From positions 1,302,001 through 1,366,000 of the forward strand of contig NZ_CP045644.1 in NCBI RefSeq assembly GCF_009498455.1: a stretch of 64,000 nucleotides of DNA, in the 5' to 3' direction. This document shows positions 42,061 through 52,100 of the stretch, in pieces (position 1 is the first letter of the stretch; each line of letters starts with the position of its first letter). The notes under the pieces are model-generated. The model made no database searches. It was given only the letters and a program-made list of their open reading frames with translations, and was not told where the DNA came from. The stretch is from Variovorax paradoxus. Its GTDB lineage: Bacteria > Pseudomonadota > Gammaproteobacteria > Burkholderiales > Burkholderiaceae_C. Position numbers and translations under genes: made by a program.

Positions 42061-43205
42061 GGCTGCTGCTCTCGGGCGACATCGACAAGCCCATCCTCGA
42101 CGCCGACACCCTCGTGGTGAACGACGGCCTGATCGTCGCGATCGGCAAGGAAAAAGACTGCGACCTCGAAGGCGCGCAGACCGTCATCGACGCGCGCAAG
42201 ACCTGCGTGGCGCCCGGCCTCATCGACAGCCACGTGCACCCGGTGTTCGGCGACTGGACGCCGCGCCAGGGCCAGATCGGCTGGATCGACTCCACCATGC
42301 ACGGCGGCGTGACCACGATGATTTCGGCGGGTGAAGTGCACCTGCCCGGTCGCCCGAAAGACATCGTCGGCCTGAAGGCATTGGCCATCACCGCGCAACG
42401 CGCGTTCGACAACTTCCGCCCCGGCGGCGTGAAAGTTCTCGCCGGCGCACCGGTCATCGAAAAGGGCATGGTCGAGAGCGACTTCAAGGAACTCGCCGAA
42501 GCCGGCGTGGGCCTCTTGGGCGAAGTGGGCCTGGGCTCGGTGAAGGCCGGCTACGAGGCCAAGCAGATGGTGGCCTGGGCGCGCAAGTACGGCATCCAGA
42601 GCACGATCCACACGGGCGGCCCGTCGATCCCGGGCTCGGGCCTGATCGACAAGGACGTGGTGCTCGAGGCCGACGCCGACATCATCGGCCACATCAACGG
42701 CGGCCACACCTCGCTGCCCGAGGCGCATGTGTGCGAGCTGTGCGAGAAGAGCACGCGCGCCATCGAGATCGTGCACAACGGCAACGAGAAGGTCGCGATT
42801 GCGGCGGCCAAGGCGGCGCTCGAACTGAAGTGCCCGCACCGCGTGATCCTCGGCACCGACGGGCCCGCGGGCTCGGGCGTGCAGCCGCTGGGCATCCTGC
42901 GCATGGTGGCGATGCTGTCGTCGATCGCGAACATTCCGGCCGAGCTGGTGTTCTGCTTCGCCACGGGCAACACGGCGAAGATCCGCAAGCTGAATTGCGG
43001 GCTGATCGAAGTGGGCCGCGATGCCGACTTCGTCTTCATGGACCGCGCGCAGCATTCGCCCGCGCCGGGCCTGCTCGAAAGCGTGCAGCTGGGCGACATC
43101 CCGGGCGTGGGCATGGTGATGATCGACGGCTTGGTGCGCTGCGGGCGCAGCCGCAATACGCCGCCTGCGACGGAGATTCCGGTGGTGGTGTCGGGCGGGC
43201 ACTGA
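42006..43205 (+). CDS. ena: Enamidase (1,4,5,6-tetrahydro-6-oxonicotinate amidohydrolase)
   Basis: 399 residues, amidohydrolase superfamily. It closely follows the E. barkeri enamidase pattern: KNIGLLLSGDI, GLIDSHVHPVFGD (metal HxH), HGGVTTMISAGEVHLPGRPK, EVGLGSVKAG, HTGGPSIPGS, HINGGHTSLPE, ILGTDGPAGSG and SRNTPPAT at the C-terminus. That Fe/Zn enzyme hydrolyses the cyclic enamide to 2-formylglutarate and ammonia. The ATG at 42006 lies inside the TetR gene with GAGG ten bases upstream. The motif run makes this assignment more specific than a generic amidohydrolase. Confidence 0.88.
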   Translation: MAEIAAGAKSGKVVIKNIGLLLSGDIDKPILDADTLVVNDGLIVAIGKEKDCDLEGAQTVIDARKTCVAPGLIDSHVHPVFGDWTPRQGQIGWIDSTMHGGVTTMISAGEVHLPGRPKDIVGLKALAITAQRAFDNFRPGGVKVLAGAPVIEKGMVESDFKELAEAGVGLLGEVGLGSVKAGYEAKQMVAWARKYGIQSTIHTGGPSIPGSGLIDKDVVLEADADIIGHINGGHTSLPEAHVCELCEKSTRAIEIVHNGNEKVAIAAAKAALELKCPHRVILGTDGPAGSGVQPLGILRMVAMLSSIANIPAELVFCFATGNTAKIRKLNCGLIEVGRDADFVFMDRAQHSPAPGLLESVQLGDIPGVGMVMIDGLVRCGRSRNTPPATEIPVVVSGGH

Positions 43206-43223
43206 GCGCCTGCGCCTGTCTTT

Positions 43224-43321
43224 CTCCTTCCCCCTCTGGGGGAAGGTCGGGATGGGGGCAGGCAGAGCGCTCGATGGATGCGCCGCGTGCCCCACCCAGC
43301 CCTCCCCAGAGGGGAGGGAGC
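43224..43321. repeat. Palindromic extragenic element R5 (subtype B)
   Basis: Arms CTCCTTCCCCCTCTGGGGGA plus AGGTCGGGATGGGGGC and GCCCCACCCAGCCCTCCCCA plus GAGGGGAGGGAGC. It lies between the convergent ends of the enamidase and GtrA genes and could also stop transcription from both. Its centre matches R4 in reverse orientation. Confidence 0.85.
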
Positions 43322-43326
43322 GAGAT

Positions 43327-43716
43327 TTACTTCGCGCGGAACACCAGGTAGCGCGCCGACAGAAAGTTCACCCCCAGCCCCGCGCAGCTCCCCAGCGCCA
43401 CGCCGGCCGCAGGCGCCCACTGGCCCGTCGCCCAATGCAGCACGAGCACATAGGCGCCGTAATTGACGACCGCGCCGCCCAGCATCGTCACGAGATAGCC
43501 CAGGTACTCGCGCAGCACCGAACCGTCGGAGCGCCGCGCGCTGAACGTGTAGCGGCGGTTCAGCGCCCAGGTGGCCGTCGCGGCCGCCAGGAAAGACAGC
43601 ACCCGGGCCCCGTACCACCCCAGCAGCGGCGCCAGCAGGTACAGCACCACCACGTCGACCACGAACCCCGCCGCGCCGACCACGGCGAACGACAGGAACT
43701 CGCGTCCGATCTTCAT
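43327..43716 (-). CDS. GtrA family membrane protein
   Basis: 129 residues with four predicted membrane helices (FLSFAVVGAAGFVVDVVVLY and AGLGVNFLSARYLVF are typical). GtrA proteins are thought to flip or assist transfer of undecaprenyl-linked sugars in O-antigen and cell-wall glycosylation. It overlaps the GT2 gene by 4 bp, forming a trio with the next two genes. Confidence 0.88.
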   Translation of the reverse strand: MKIGREFLSFAVVGAAGFVVDVVVLYLLAPLLGWYGARVLSFLAAATATWALNRRYTFSARRSDGSVLREYLGYLVTMLGGAVVNYGAYVLVLHWATGQWAPAAGVALGSCAGLGVNFLSARYLVFRAK

Positions 43717-44699
43717 CGGCTGCGCAGGCTCTCGCGCACGCAGGGCTGCGCCAGGTAGCGCAGCCGCTTGGCCTCCTGCCGGCCCAGCGTGACGGTGTGC
43801 ATCACCACGCCGCAGACGAAGGACAGCAGCGCCGCCAGCATCGCGCCGGTGGCGAGCACCGCCGTGGGCAGCCGCGGTACCAGGCCGGTGTGGGCGTAGG
43901 TCATGAACAGCGGCACGGCCAGCGCGAGCGCACCGATGGCGAGCACGGCGGCGACGATCGAGAAGAACTGCAGCGGCCGCTCGCTCACGAAGAGCTTGCC
44001 GATGGTCTTCAGGATGCGCCAGCCGTCGCGGTAGGTCGAGAGCTTGCTGTGCGAGCCTTCGGGGCGTGTGCTGTAGGCCGTGCCTTCCTCGGCATAGGGC
44101 ATGCGCAGTTCGAGCGCGTGCACGGTGAGTTCGGTCTCGATCTCGAACCCCTGCGACAGCGCGGGGAACGACTTGGCATAGCGGCGCGAGAACACGCGGT
44201 AGCCCGAGAGCATGTCGGTGAGGCCGCCCCCGAAGAGCTGCGCCACGGTGCCCGTGAGCAGCCAGTTGCCGAAGCGGTGGCCGGCGCGGTAGGTGAGCGC
44301 GTCCTGGCCGTCGTCGACGCGGCTGCCGACCACCATGTCGAGGTTGCCCTCGACCAGCCGCGCGATGAGGCGCGGCGCGGCGGTGGTGTCGTAGGTGGCG
44401 TCGCCGTCGACCATCACGTAGATGTCGGCCTCGACGTCGGCGAACATGCGCCGCACCACGTTGCCCTTGCCGCGCGCGGTGACGTGCGTGACGATCGCGC
44501 CGGCGGCACGGGCCACGGCGGCCGTGTCGTCGGTGGAGTTGTTGTCGAAGACGTGGACCTCGACGCCGGGCAGCGCCGCGCGGAAGCCCTCGATCACCTG
44601 GGTGATGGCCAGGGCCTCGTTGAAGCAGGGGATGACGGCGGCAATGCGCGGCATGGCGGGGCTGCCGGCGCTGCGAGGGGAGACATCAGAATCGGTCAT
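43713..44699 (-). CDS. Family 2 glycosyltransferase (GtrB/DPM-like)
   Basis: 328 residues. The GT-A domain shows IPCFNEALAITQVIEGF, VFDNNSTDDTA, the metal-binding VDGDATYD and MLSGYRVFSRRY. Two C-terminal membrane helices (about 235-310) anchor it, as in GtrB/polyprenyl-phosphate sugar synthases. It would load a sugar onto undecaprenyl phosphate for the downstream membrane transferase. It overlaps both neighbours by 4 bp. Confidence 0.88.
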   Translation of the reverse strand: MTDSDVSPRSAGSPAMPRIAAVIPCFNEALAITQVIEGFRAALPGVEVHVFDNNSTDDTAAVARAAGAIVTHVTARGKGNVVRRMFADVEADIYVMVDGDATYDTTAAPRLIARLVEGNLDMVVGSRVDDGQDALTYRAGHRFGNWLLTGTVAQLFGGGLTDMLSGYRVFSRRYAKSFPALSQGFEIETELTVHALELRMPYAEEGTAYSTRPEGSHSKLSTYRDGWRILKTIGKLFVSERPLQFFSIVAAVLAIGALALAVPLFMTYAHTGLVPRLPTAVLATGAMLAALLSFVCGVVMHTVTLGRQEAKRLRYLAQPCVRESLRSR

Positions 44700-46459
44700 G
44701 GTGCAGCGGAAAGAATACGGTAGACGCGGCAGCCGTCTTTTTCATACTGCACGGCGAAGTATTTGTCGAAGTCGGTGCGCGCGCTGAACACGGGCACCAC
44801 GCTGTCCGGCAGCACGACGGCGACGAACCCCAGGCCCCCAAGCTTGCGCGCCAGGTCGCCGCCGGAGAGCTTGCCGAAATCGGTGTAGCGCCATGGCCCG
44901 AGCGTGTCGCCCCAGATCGGGTTGGGACCGTAGTAGATCGCCTCGTTGAGCGCGATCTGGTAGACCCGCCCCTTTGCGTTCGCGCGCAGGTAGTCCATCA
45001 CGGCGTAGCCCGGCACGTGCTTGCGCAGGAAGGCTTCGCGGCTTTCGGGCGTGGGCGAGACCATGGCCACCTTCCTGGCGGTCTGCCCGACCGACACGGC
45101 CGCGAGCACGGCCAGCAGCAGCACCACGACCCAGTCGCCCACACCGGCGCCGCTGCGCGGGCCGACCGGTGCGGCGGCAACCTTCGCTCCGCGCAGGCGG
45201 CGCACGCCCGCCGCGATCCAGACCCCCAGTGCCTGCCAGCCCACGGCCGCTGTCAACGCCAGCAAGGGGAACGAAGCCGTCAGGTAGCGCGGGTAGCGCG
45301 AAGTCACCACCCACACAGCCACCGAGTACAGGCAGAACCAGCCCGCCGCACGCACGGCGGCGGAGCGCTTCCACCACACGCTGAACGGCGCGAGGAACAC
45401 GGACCAGATCAGTGCATTGGGCATCTCGGCGTGGACGCGCACGTCGGCCACCTGCTGCACGTAGTCGGCCGGGGTCCACTCGGTGAAGCCGAACACGCGC
45501 GCGCCGATCGGGTTGAAGGGGTCGCCCGTCATGATGGCGTTGCGCGCGTACCAGTAGATGCACGGGATCAAAAAGCACAGCAGCGCCGGCGCCCAGGCCC
45601 GCCACACGCGGCGCTCGTGGCGCACCACGAACAGCGCCACCAGCGGCAGGAAGATCAGCGCCTGGTACTTCGAACCTGCTGCCACGCCGAGGCAGAACGC
45701 CGCCAGCGACAGCCAGCGCGTGCCGTCGCGCAAAGGCTCGGACTCGCGCCACCACCAGAGCGCCACGCAGGCGGTCAGCACGAACAGCGCCACGCCCATG
45801 TCGATCAGCGCGTTGGCGTAGTCGCCCAGGCCCAGCCAGATGGCCGCGCCGATGCAGGCGGTGAGCCGGTTGGCGTGCAGGATGCCCAGGCGGAAGATCA
45901 TCACCACCGACAGCGCACCCGCCAGCGCGTTGAGGAAGTGCGGCAGCACGTCGTCGCCCACCTGCAGCGCGGCGGCGTACAGCAGGTTGTAGTTGTACGG
46001 GAACCAGGGGTAGCGCAGCCACTCGTGGATGCCCAGCGAGCCCTGTTGCGCTACCTGCCGCGCATAGGGCAGGTGGTACATGAGCTCGTCGAAGGCGGCC
46101 GGCGGTGCGAGCGGCGCCACCAGCGCGGGCAGCGCGACCAGCGCCAGTGCGATGGCGGCGATGCGCTCGAAGCGGGTCCATGGCGGAGCAGCGGGTGCGG
46201 CCGCGCGCAGCGTGCGCAATGCGCGGATGTCGGCGCGCCAGCCGCGCCACTGCCAGGCGGCGGCCACGACGCCCGCACCGACCAGGCCCAGCGTGGCCTC
46301 GAGGCGGAACAGCCCGAAGATGGCGAGCGCCTGGAAGGCACAGATGTACAGGCCAACGCCGAGTGCGGCCGCCATGGCGGCTTCGAGCCAGGCGTCGCGG
46401 CGCGACGGGGGACGCAGGTGCGCGAGCACCGCACGGCCGGCACCCCAGCAGGCGATCAC
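44696..46459 (-). CDS. Polytopic membrane glycosyltransferase (GT-C/family 39-like)
   Basis: 587 residues from a GTG at 46459, with about 10-11 membrane helices. The first periplasmic loop carries the acidic motif PAAFDELMYHLPYARQ, as in PMT/ArnT-type GT-C enzymes. It presumably transfers the lipid-linked sugar made by the GT2 partner. The start is uncertain: the open frame extends 17 residues upstream as a good membrane segment (QKLIFAAAHYAQFAIF) beginning at an ATT (46510) with GGGAG five bases before it, but no standard start codon exists there. Confidence 0.8.
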   Translation of the reverse strand: MIACWGAGRAVLAHLRPPSRRDAWLEAAMAAALGVGLYICAFQALAIFGLFRLEATLGLVGAGVVAAAWQWRGWRADIRALRTLRAAAPAAPPWTRFERIAAIALALVALPALVAPLAPPAAFDELMYHLPYARQVAQQGSLGIHEWLRYPWFPYNYNLLYAAALQVGDDVLPHFLNALAGALSVVMIFRLGILHANRLTACIGAAIWLGLGDYANALIDMGVALFVLTACVALWWWRESEPLRDGTRWLSLAAFCLGVAAGSKYQALIFLPLVALFVVRHERRVWRAWAPALLCFLIPCIYWYARNAIMTGDPFNPIGARVFGFTEWTPADYVQQVADVRVHAEMPNALIWSVFLAPFSVWWKRSAAVRAAGWFCLYSVAVWVVTSRYPRYLTASFPLLALTAAVGWQALGVWIAAGVRRLRGAKVAAAPVGPRSGAGVGDWVVVLLLAVLAAVSVGQTARKVAMVSPTPESREAFLRKHVPGYAVMDYLRANAKGRVYQIALNEAIYYGPNPIWGDTLGPWRYTDFGKLSGGDLARKLGGLGFVAVVLPDSVVPVFSARTDFDKYFAVQYEKDGCRVYRILSAAP

Positions 46460-46533
46460 GAAGATCGCGAACTGGGCGTAGTGCGCGGCGGCAAAGATCA
46501 GCTTCTGAATATCAACTCCCGTGGCCGGTCACT

Positions 46534-46550
46534 CCGGTCGCGCCGACCGG
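46534..46550 (-). terminator. Hairpin downstream of metH
   Basis: A perfect 7-bp GC stem (CCGGTCG-CGC-CGACCGG) lies 10 bp past the metH stop. No T tract follows on the minus strand, so it may attenuate rather than terminate before the glycosyltransferase operon. Confidence 0.4.
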
Positions 46551-46559
46551 CCGGCAGGT

Positions 46560-49322
<2,763 letters not shown>

Positions 49323-49350
49323 GGCCTCACCTGCGGAAGAGTCGAACAGG

Positions 49351-49418
49351 CGAGCGTCGTTGTCGCCCCAAGCCTGACGATTCGCCTCTGTGGCGAACCG
49401 CTGCAACGCTCCTTGGGA
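49351..49418 (-). ncRNA. S-adenosylhomocysteine (SAH) riboswitch upstream of metH
   Basis: On the minus strand the leader reads CCCAAGGAGCGTTGCAGCGG, then a GTTCGCC/GGCGAAT-type stem, then CAGGCTTGGGG and CAACGACGCTC. This matches the SAH riboswitch layout: P1 from CCCAAG with CTTGGG, an internal P2, the conserved GGAGCGYTGC and CAGGCTYGG, and a pseudoknot between GAGCGTTG and CAACG-CGCTC. SAH binding is expected to switch on SAH-recycling genes; control of metH fits. It lies 29 bp before the start codon, suggesting control near translation initiation. A TAAAAT just upstream (about 49427-49432) could be the -10 box. Confidence 0.85.
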
Positions 49419-49510
49419 AGTCGCGCATTTTAGGTCGATTCGATGGCGCCCTGGGAAAACCCCAGTTTTCATTCCTGCATGTGTCAACAGAATGCGCCCA
49501 CCGTTTCCGA

Positions 49511-49522
49511 ACGAACGTTCGT
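49511..49522. promoter_or_regulatory. Palindrome ACGAACGTTCGT upstream of the lipase gene
   Basis: A perfect 12-bp palindrome 31 bp upstream of the lipase ATG, in the divergent gap with metH. Its symmetry and placement suit a TetR-type operator (many fatty-acid-responsive TetR proteins bind such sites), but no regulator gene is adjacent and assignment is inference. Confidence 0.4.
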
Positions 49523-49553
49523 GTTTTTAACCAGACGTAAGGGAGAGCGCCAG

Positions 49554-50609
49554 ATGGTCAGGAAGTCGATTGCCCGGTTGCAGCGTGCAGCCACCCCGAT
49601 GCGCGCCGTGGCCCTGAGCTGCGGCCTCCTGGCCGCCGCGGCCCTCACGGTTCACACGCCACCGGCCCGTGCCGCGGCCAGCGACACCGCCACGCGCGTC
49701 GAGGCCTTCGTTACCTCCGACACCGCGAAGACCCGCTACCCGATCGTGCTGGTCCACGGCCTGCTGGGTTTCGACAACCTGCTGGGTGTCGACTACTTCT
49801 ACGACATCCCCGGCCAGCTGGCCGGCGCGGGCGCCAGGGTGTACGTGGCGCAGGTGTCGGGCACCAACACCTCCGAGATCCGCGGCGAGCAACTGCTCCA
49901 AGAGCTCAAGACCATCCGCGCGCTCGAGCAGAACCCCACGCTCAAGTTCAACCTCATCGGCCATTCGCAGGGCTCGCCCACGGTGCGTTACGTGGCGGCG
50001 GTGGCGCCCGACATGGTGGCGTCGGTCACGTCGGTGGGCGGCGCCAACGGCGGCTCGAAGGTGGCCGACCTGCTGGCCAAACTGCCCGAAGGCGGCATCG
50101 CCCAGACGCTGGTGGTGAAAGCCATCGGCCTGCTGACGGGGATGATCGGTTTTCTCTCGGGCAAGGACCCGAGCCAGCTGCCCGAGGTGCCGCTGAACGC
50201 GCTGGCCTCGCTCACCACGGCGGGCGGCGCGGCCTTCGACGCCAAGTTTCCGCAGGGGCGCCCCGCCGCGGGCTCGTCGTGCGACGTGAAGAGCGGCGCG
50301 GCGGTGGCCAATGGCGTGCGCTACTACTCGTGGTCGGGCGTGTCGACCAGCTTCAACCTGTTCGACCCGAGCGACACGGCGCTGTCGACGCTGGGCGGCC
50401 TGTTCTTCTTCGGCGAGGCCAACGACGGCCTGCTCGCGGTCTGCACCACGCGACTGGGCACGCACCTGGGCGACTACCGCCAGAACCACCTCGACGAAGT
50501 GAACCAGGCCTTCGGCAACACCTACGGCAGCCAGTTCCCGTACTACGAGAAGAAGCCGCCGGCGCTGTTCAGGGAACAGGCCGCGCGACTCAAGAGCGCG
50601 GGGCTCTGA
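49554..50609 (+). CDS. lipA: Secreted triacylglycerol lipase (family I)
   Basis: 351 residues. A long Sec signal (cleavage probably after ARA near residue 40) precedes an alpha/beta hydrolase: oxyanion region IVLVHGLLGFDNLLGVDYF, nucleophile elbow GHSQG with Ser138, catalytic Asp in FGEANDGLLAV and His in QNHLDEVNQAFG, which also supplies calcium ligands. It belongs to the Pseudomonas/Burkholderia lipase type that needs a foldase, encoded immediately downstream. GGGAG lies eight bases before the ATG. Confidence 0.93.
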   Translation: MVRKSIARLQRAATPMRAVALSCGLLAAAALTVHTPPARAAASDTATRVEAFVTSDTAKTRYPIVLVHGLLGFDNLLGVDYFYDIPGQLAGAGARVYVAQVSGTNTSEIRGEQLLQELKTIRALEQNPTLKFNLIGHSQGSPTVRYVAAVAPDMVASVTSVGGANGGSKVADLLAKLPEGGIAQTLVVKAIGLLTGMIGFLSGKDPSQLPEVPLNALASLTTAGGAAFDAKFPQGRPAAGSSCDVKSGAAVANGVRYYSWSGVSTSFNLFDPSDTALSTLGGLFFFGEANDGLLAVCTTRLGTHLGDYRQNHLDEVNQAFGNTYGSQFPYYEKKPPALFREQAARLKSAGL

Positions 50610-50620
50610 GGACGCAGCGC

Positions 50621-51532
50621 ATGCGCGGTGTGGCGTTGACCCTCGGCGCGGTCGCGCTGGTGGCCGTGGGGACCGGATGGCTGGCGCTCGGCCCCGAGGC
50701 GGTCGATGCGCCGCGGGCCACCGCGCCCGCAGCAGCGACCACCACCGCCGCACCGTCTCCCGCGCAACGTCCGGCCTCCACCGCCGCAGCCCCCGACGCC
50801 CTGCTCACCAGCGACCTCATCACCCTTTTCGACCAGGTGCTCGCCGAAGCGCAGGCCGACAGCAAGGCCACGCTCATGGCCCGCGCGCCCGCCCTGCTCG
50901 CCAAGCACCTGCGCGAAGACTGGCGCGTGCGTGCGCTGGGCCTGCTGGAGCGCTACGTCGACATGCAGGAGGCCCTGCGCACCCTGCAGCCGCCCGCGCC
51001 CGACGACCCGGCCTTCCTGCGCCGCAGCCTGGAGGCGCGCGAGGCGGTGCGCCGCCAGTTCTTCGCGCCCGAGGAAATCGAAGGCCTGTTCGGCGACCAG
51101 ATCCGGCAGGACCAGTTCATGGCCGAGAAGATGGAACTGCTGTCCAACCCCGACCTCACGCCCGAGCAGCGCGCCGCGGCGCTGGCGCAGAGCGAGCAGG
51201 CCTGGCTGTCGCCCGCGCAGCGCGAGGTGCGCAAGGACGCGGTGGCCCACCTCGACGTGATGCGCCAGACCGAGGCGCTGCAGGCGCGCGGCGCCAGCCC
51301 CCAGGAGCGCTTTGCCGCGCGCAGTGAGACCTACGGCTACGAGGTGGCGCGCGGCCTGGCCACGCTCGACCAGGAAACCCAGGAGTGGAACGCCCGGCTC
51401 GACCGCTACGCCAACGCGCCCGAGGCCGAGCGGGCCCAACTGCGCGAGACGCTCTTCAACGAGAACGAGCGCCTGCGCCTGAGCGGTGCCCTGGCGATGC
51501 GCTCGTCCGCTGCGCCCAAGCCGGCGCGATGA
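50621..51532 (+). CDS. lipB: Lipase-specific foldase (lipase chaperone, Lif)
   Basis: 303 residues. An N-terminal membrane anchor (LTLGAVALVAVGTGWLAL) is followed by an Ala/Pro/Thr linker (to ~60) and helical mini-domains: LITLFDQVLAEAQAD, a degenerate version of the conserved foldase motif, and RRQFFAPEEIEGLFG. It stays in the inner membrane and folds the exported lipase before type II secretion. It begins 11 bp after lipA, so the pair is co-expressed. Confidence 0.88.
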   Translation: MRGVALTLGAVALVAVGTGWLALGPEAVDAPRATAPAAATTTAAPSPAQRPASTAAAPDALLTSDLITLFDQVLAEAQADSKATLMARAPALLAKHLREDWRVRALGLLERYVDMQEALRTLQPPAPDDPAFLRRSLEAREAVRRQFFAPEEIEGLFGDQIRQDQFMAEKMELLSNPDLTPEQRAAALAQSEQAWLSPAQREVRKDAVAHLDVMRQTEALQARGASPQERFAARSETYGYEVARGLATLDQETQEWNARLDRYANAPEAERAQLRETLFNENERLRLSGALAMRSSAAPKPAR

Positions 51533-51553
51533 ATCCGCCAAGTAAGCGCAGGC

Positions 51554-51991
51554 TTACGCAGGCTGCGCTTCGCCCAGCGCCGAGGCCGGCAGGCCGAACA
51601 CGCGGTCGAAGGCCCAGTTGAAAACGAAGGTGTAGACCAGGAAGAACACCACCAGGCCCAGGTCCATCACCAGCGCCTGCCAGAGCGACACGCCCAGGCC
51701 CCAGGCCAGCATCGGCACCAGGAAGGCGATCAGGCCGCCCTCGAAGCCGATGGCGTGGGCGATGCGGCGCTTCAGGCTGCGCCCCCGCACCGCCTGGCGC
51801 GACTCCCAGCGCTCGAACAGGGCGTTGAACGTCAGGTTCCAGATCACCGCGATGACCGAGGCGCCCACGGCCAGCAGGCCCGAATGGCCGAGCCCCGCGT
51901 CCGACATCAGGGCCAGGCCGGCGCTGGCCGCCACGATGGCGATGCCCTCGTAGAGGGAGATGTAAACGATCCGACGCTGAATGCCCTGCAT
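51554..51991 (-). CDS. PACE family multidrug/biguanide efflux transporter (AceI-like)
   Basis: 145 residues, four membrane helices formed by two tandem bacterial transmembrane pair domains (RIVYISLYEGIAIVAASAGL and RIAHAIGFEGGLIAFLVPML). Both pairs retain the membrane glutamate. Members export chlorhexidine and short-chain diamines. It is divergent from the LysR gene, the usual arrangement for PACE genes, so LysR probably controls it. It converges on the lipase foldase; a small hairpin GTAAGC-GCAG-GCTTAC (51542-51557) overlaps its stop. Confidence 0.88.
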   Translation of the reverse strand: MQGIQRRIVYISLYEGIAIVAASAGLALMSDAGLGHSGLLAVGASVIAVIWNLTFNALFERWESRQAVRGRSLKRRIAHAIGFEGGLIAFLVPMLAWGLGVSLWQALVMDLGLVVFFLVYTFVFNWAFDRVFGLPASALGEAQPA

Positions 51992-52100
51992 GAATTTCTC
52001 TGTGTGTTTGACTGCGATGGGTAGACTTTATTTGTGATTTGCTGATATAAAAAGTTAACTTGTTTCAGTTTTATTGATAGATCAGACAGATCGGGGCGCC
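51992..52100. promoter_or_regulatory. Divergent PACE/LysR promoter, AT-rich, with palindrome
   Basis: A 109-bp divergent gap, the most AT-rich stretch in the window. It holds the perfect palindrome AAGTTAACTT (52052-52061), flanked by TGATATAAAA and TTTTATTGATA, a wider imperfect symmetry. This suits a LysR-type box governing both genes; exact promoter elements are not assigned. Confidence 0.5.

Noticed and set aside
42006..43205. Dihydroorotase or adenine deaminase
   Set aside because: The full motif series including HGGVTTMISAG and SRNTPPA follows enamidase, and no pyrimidine or purine genes adjoin.
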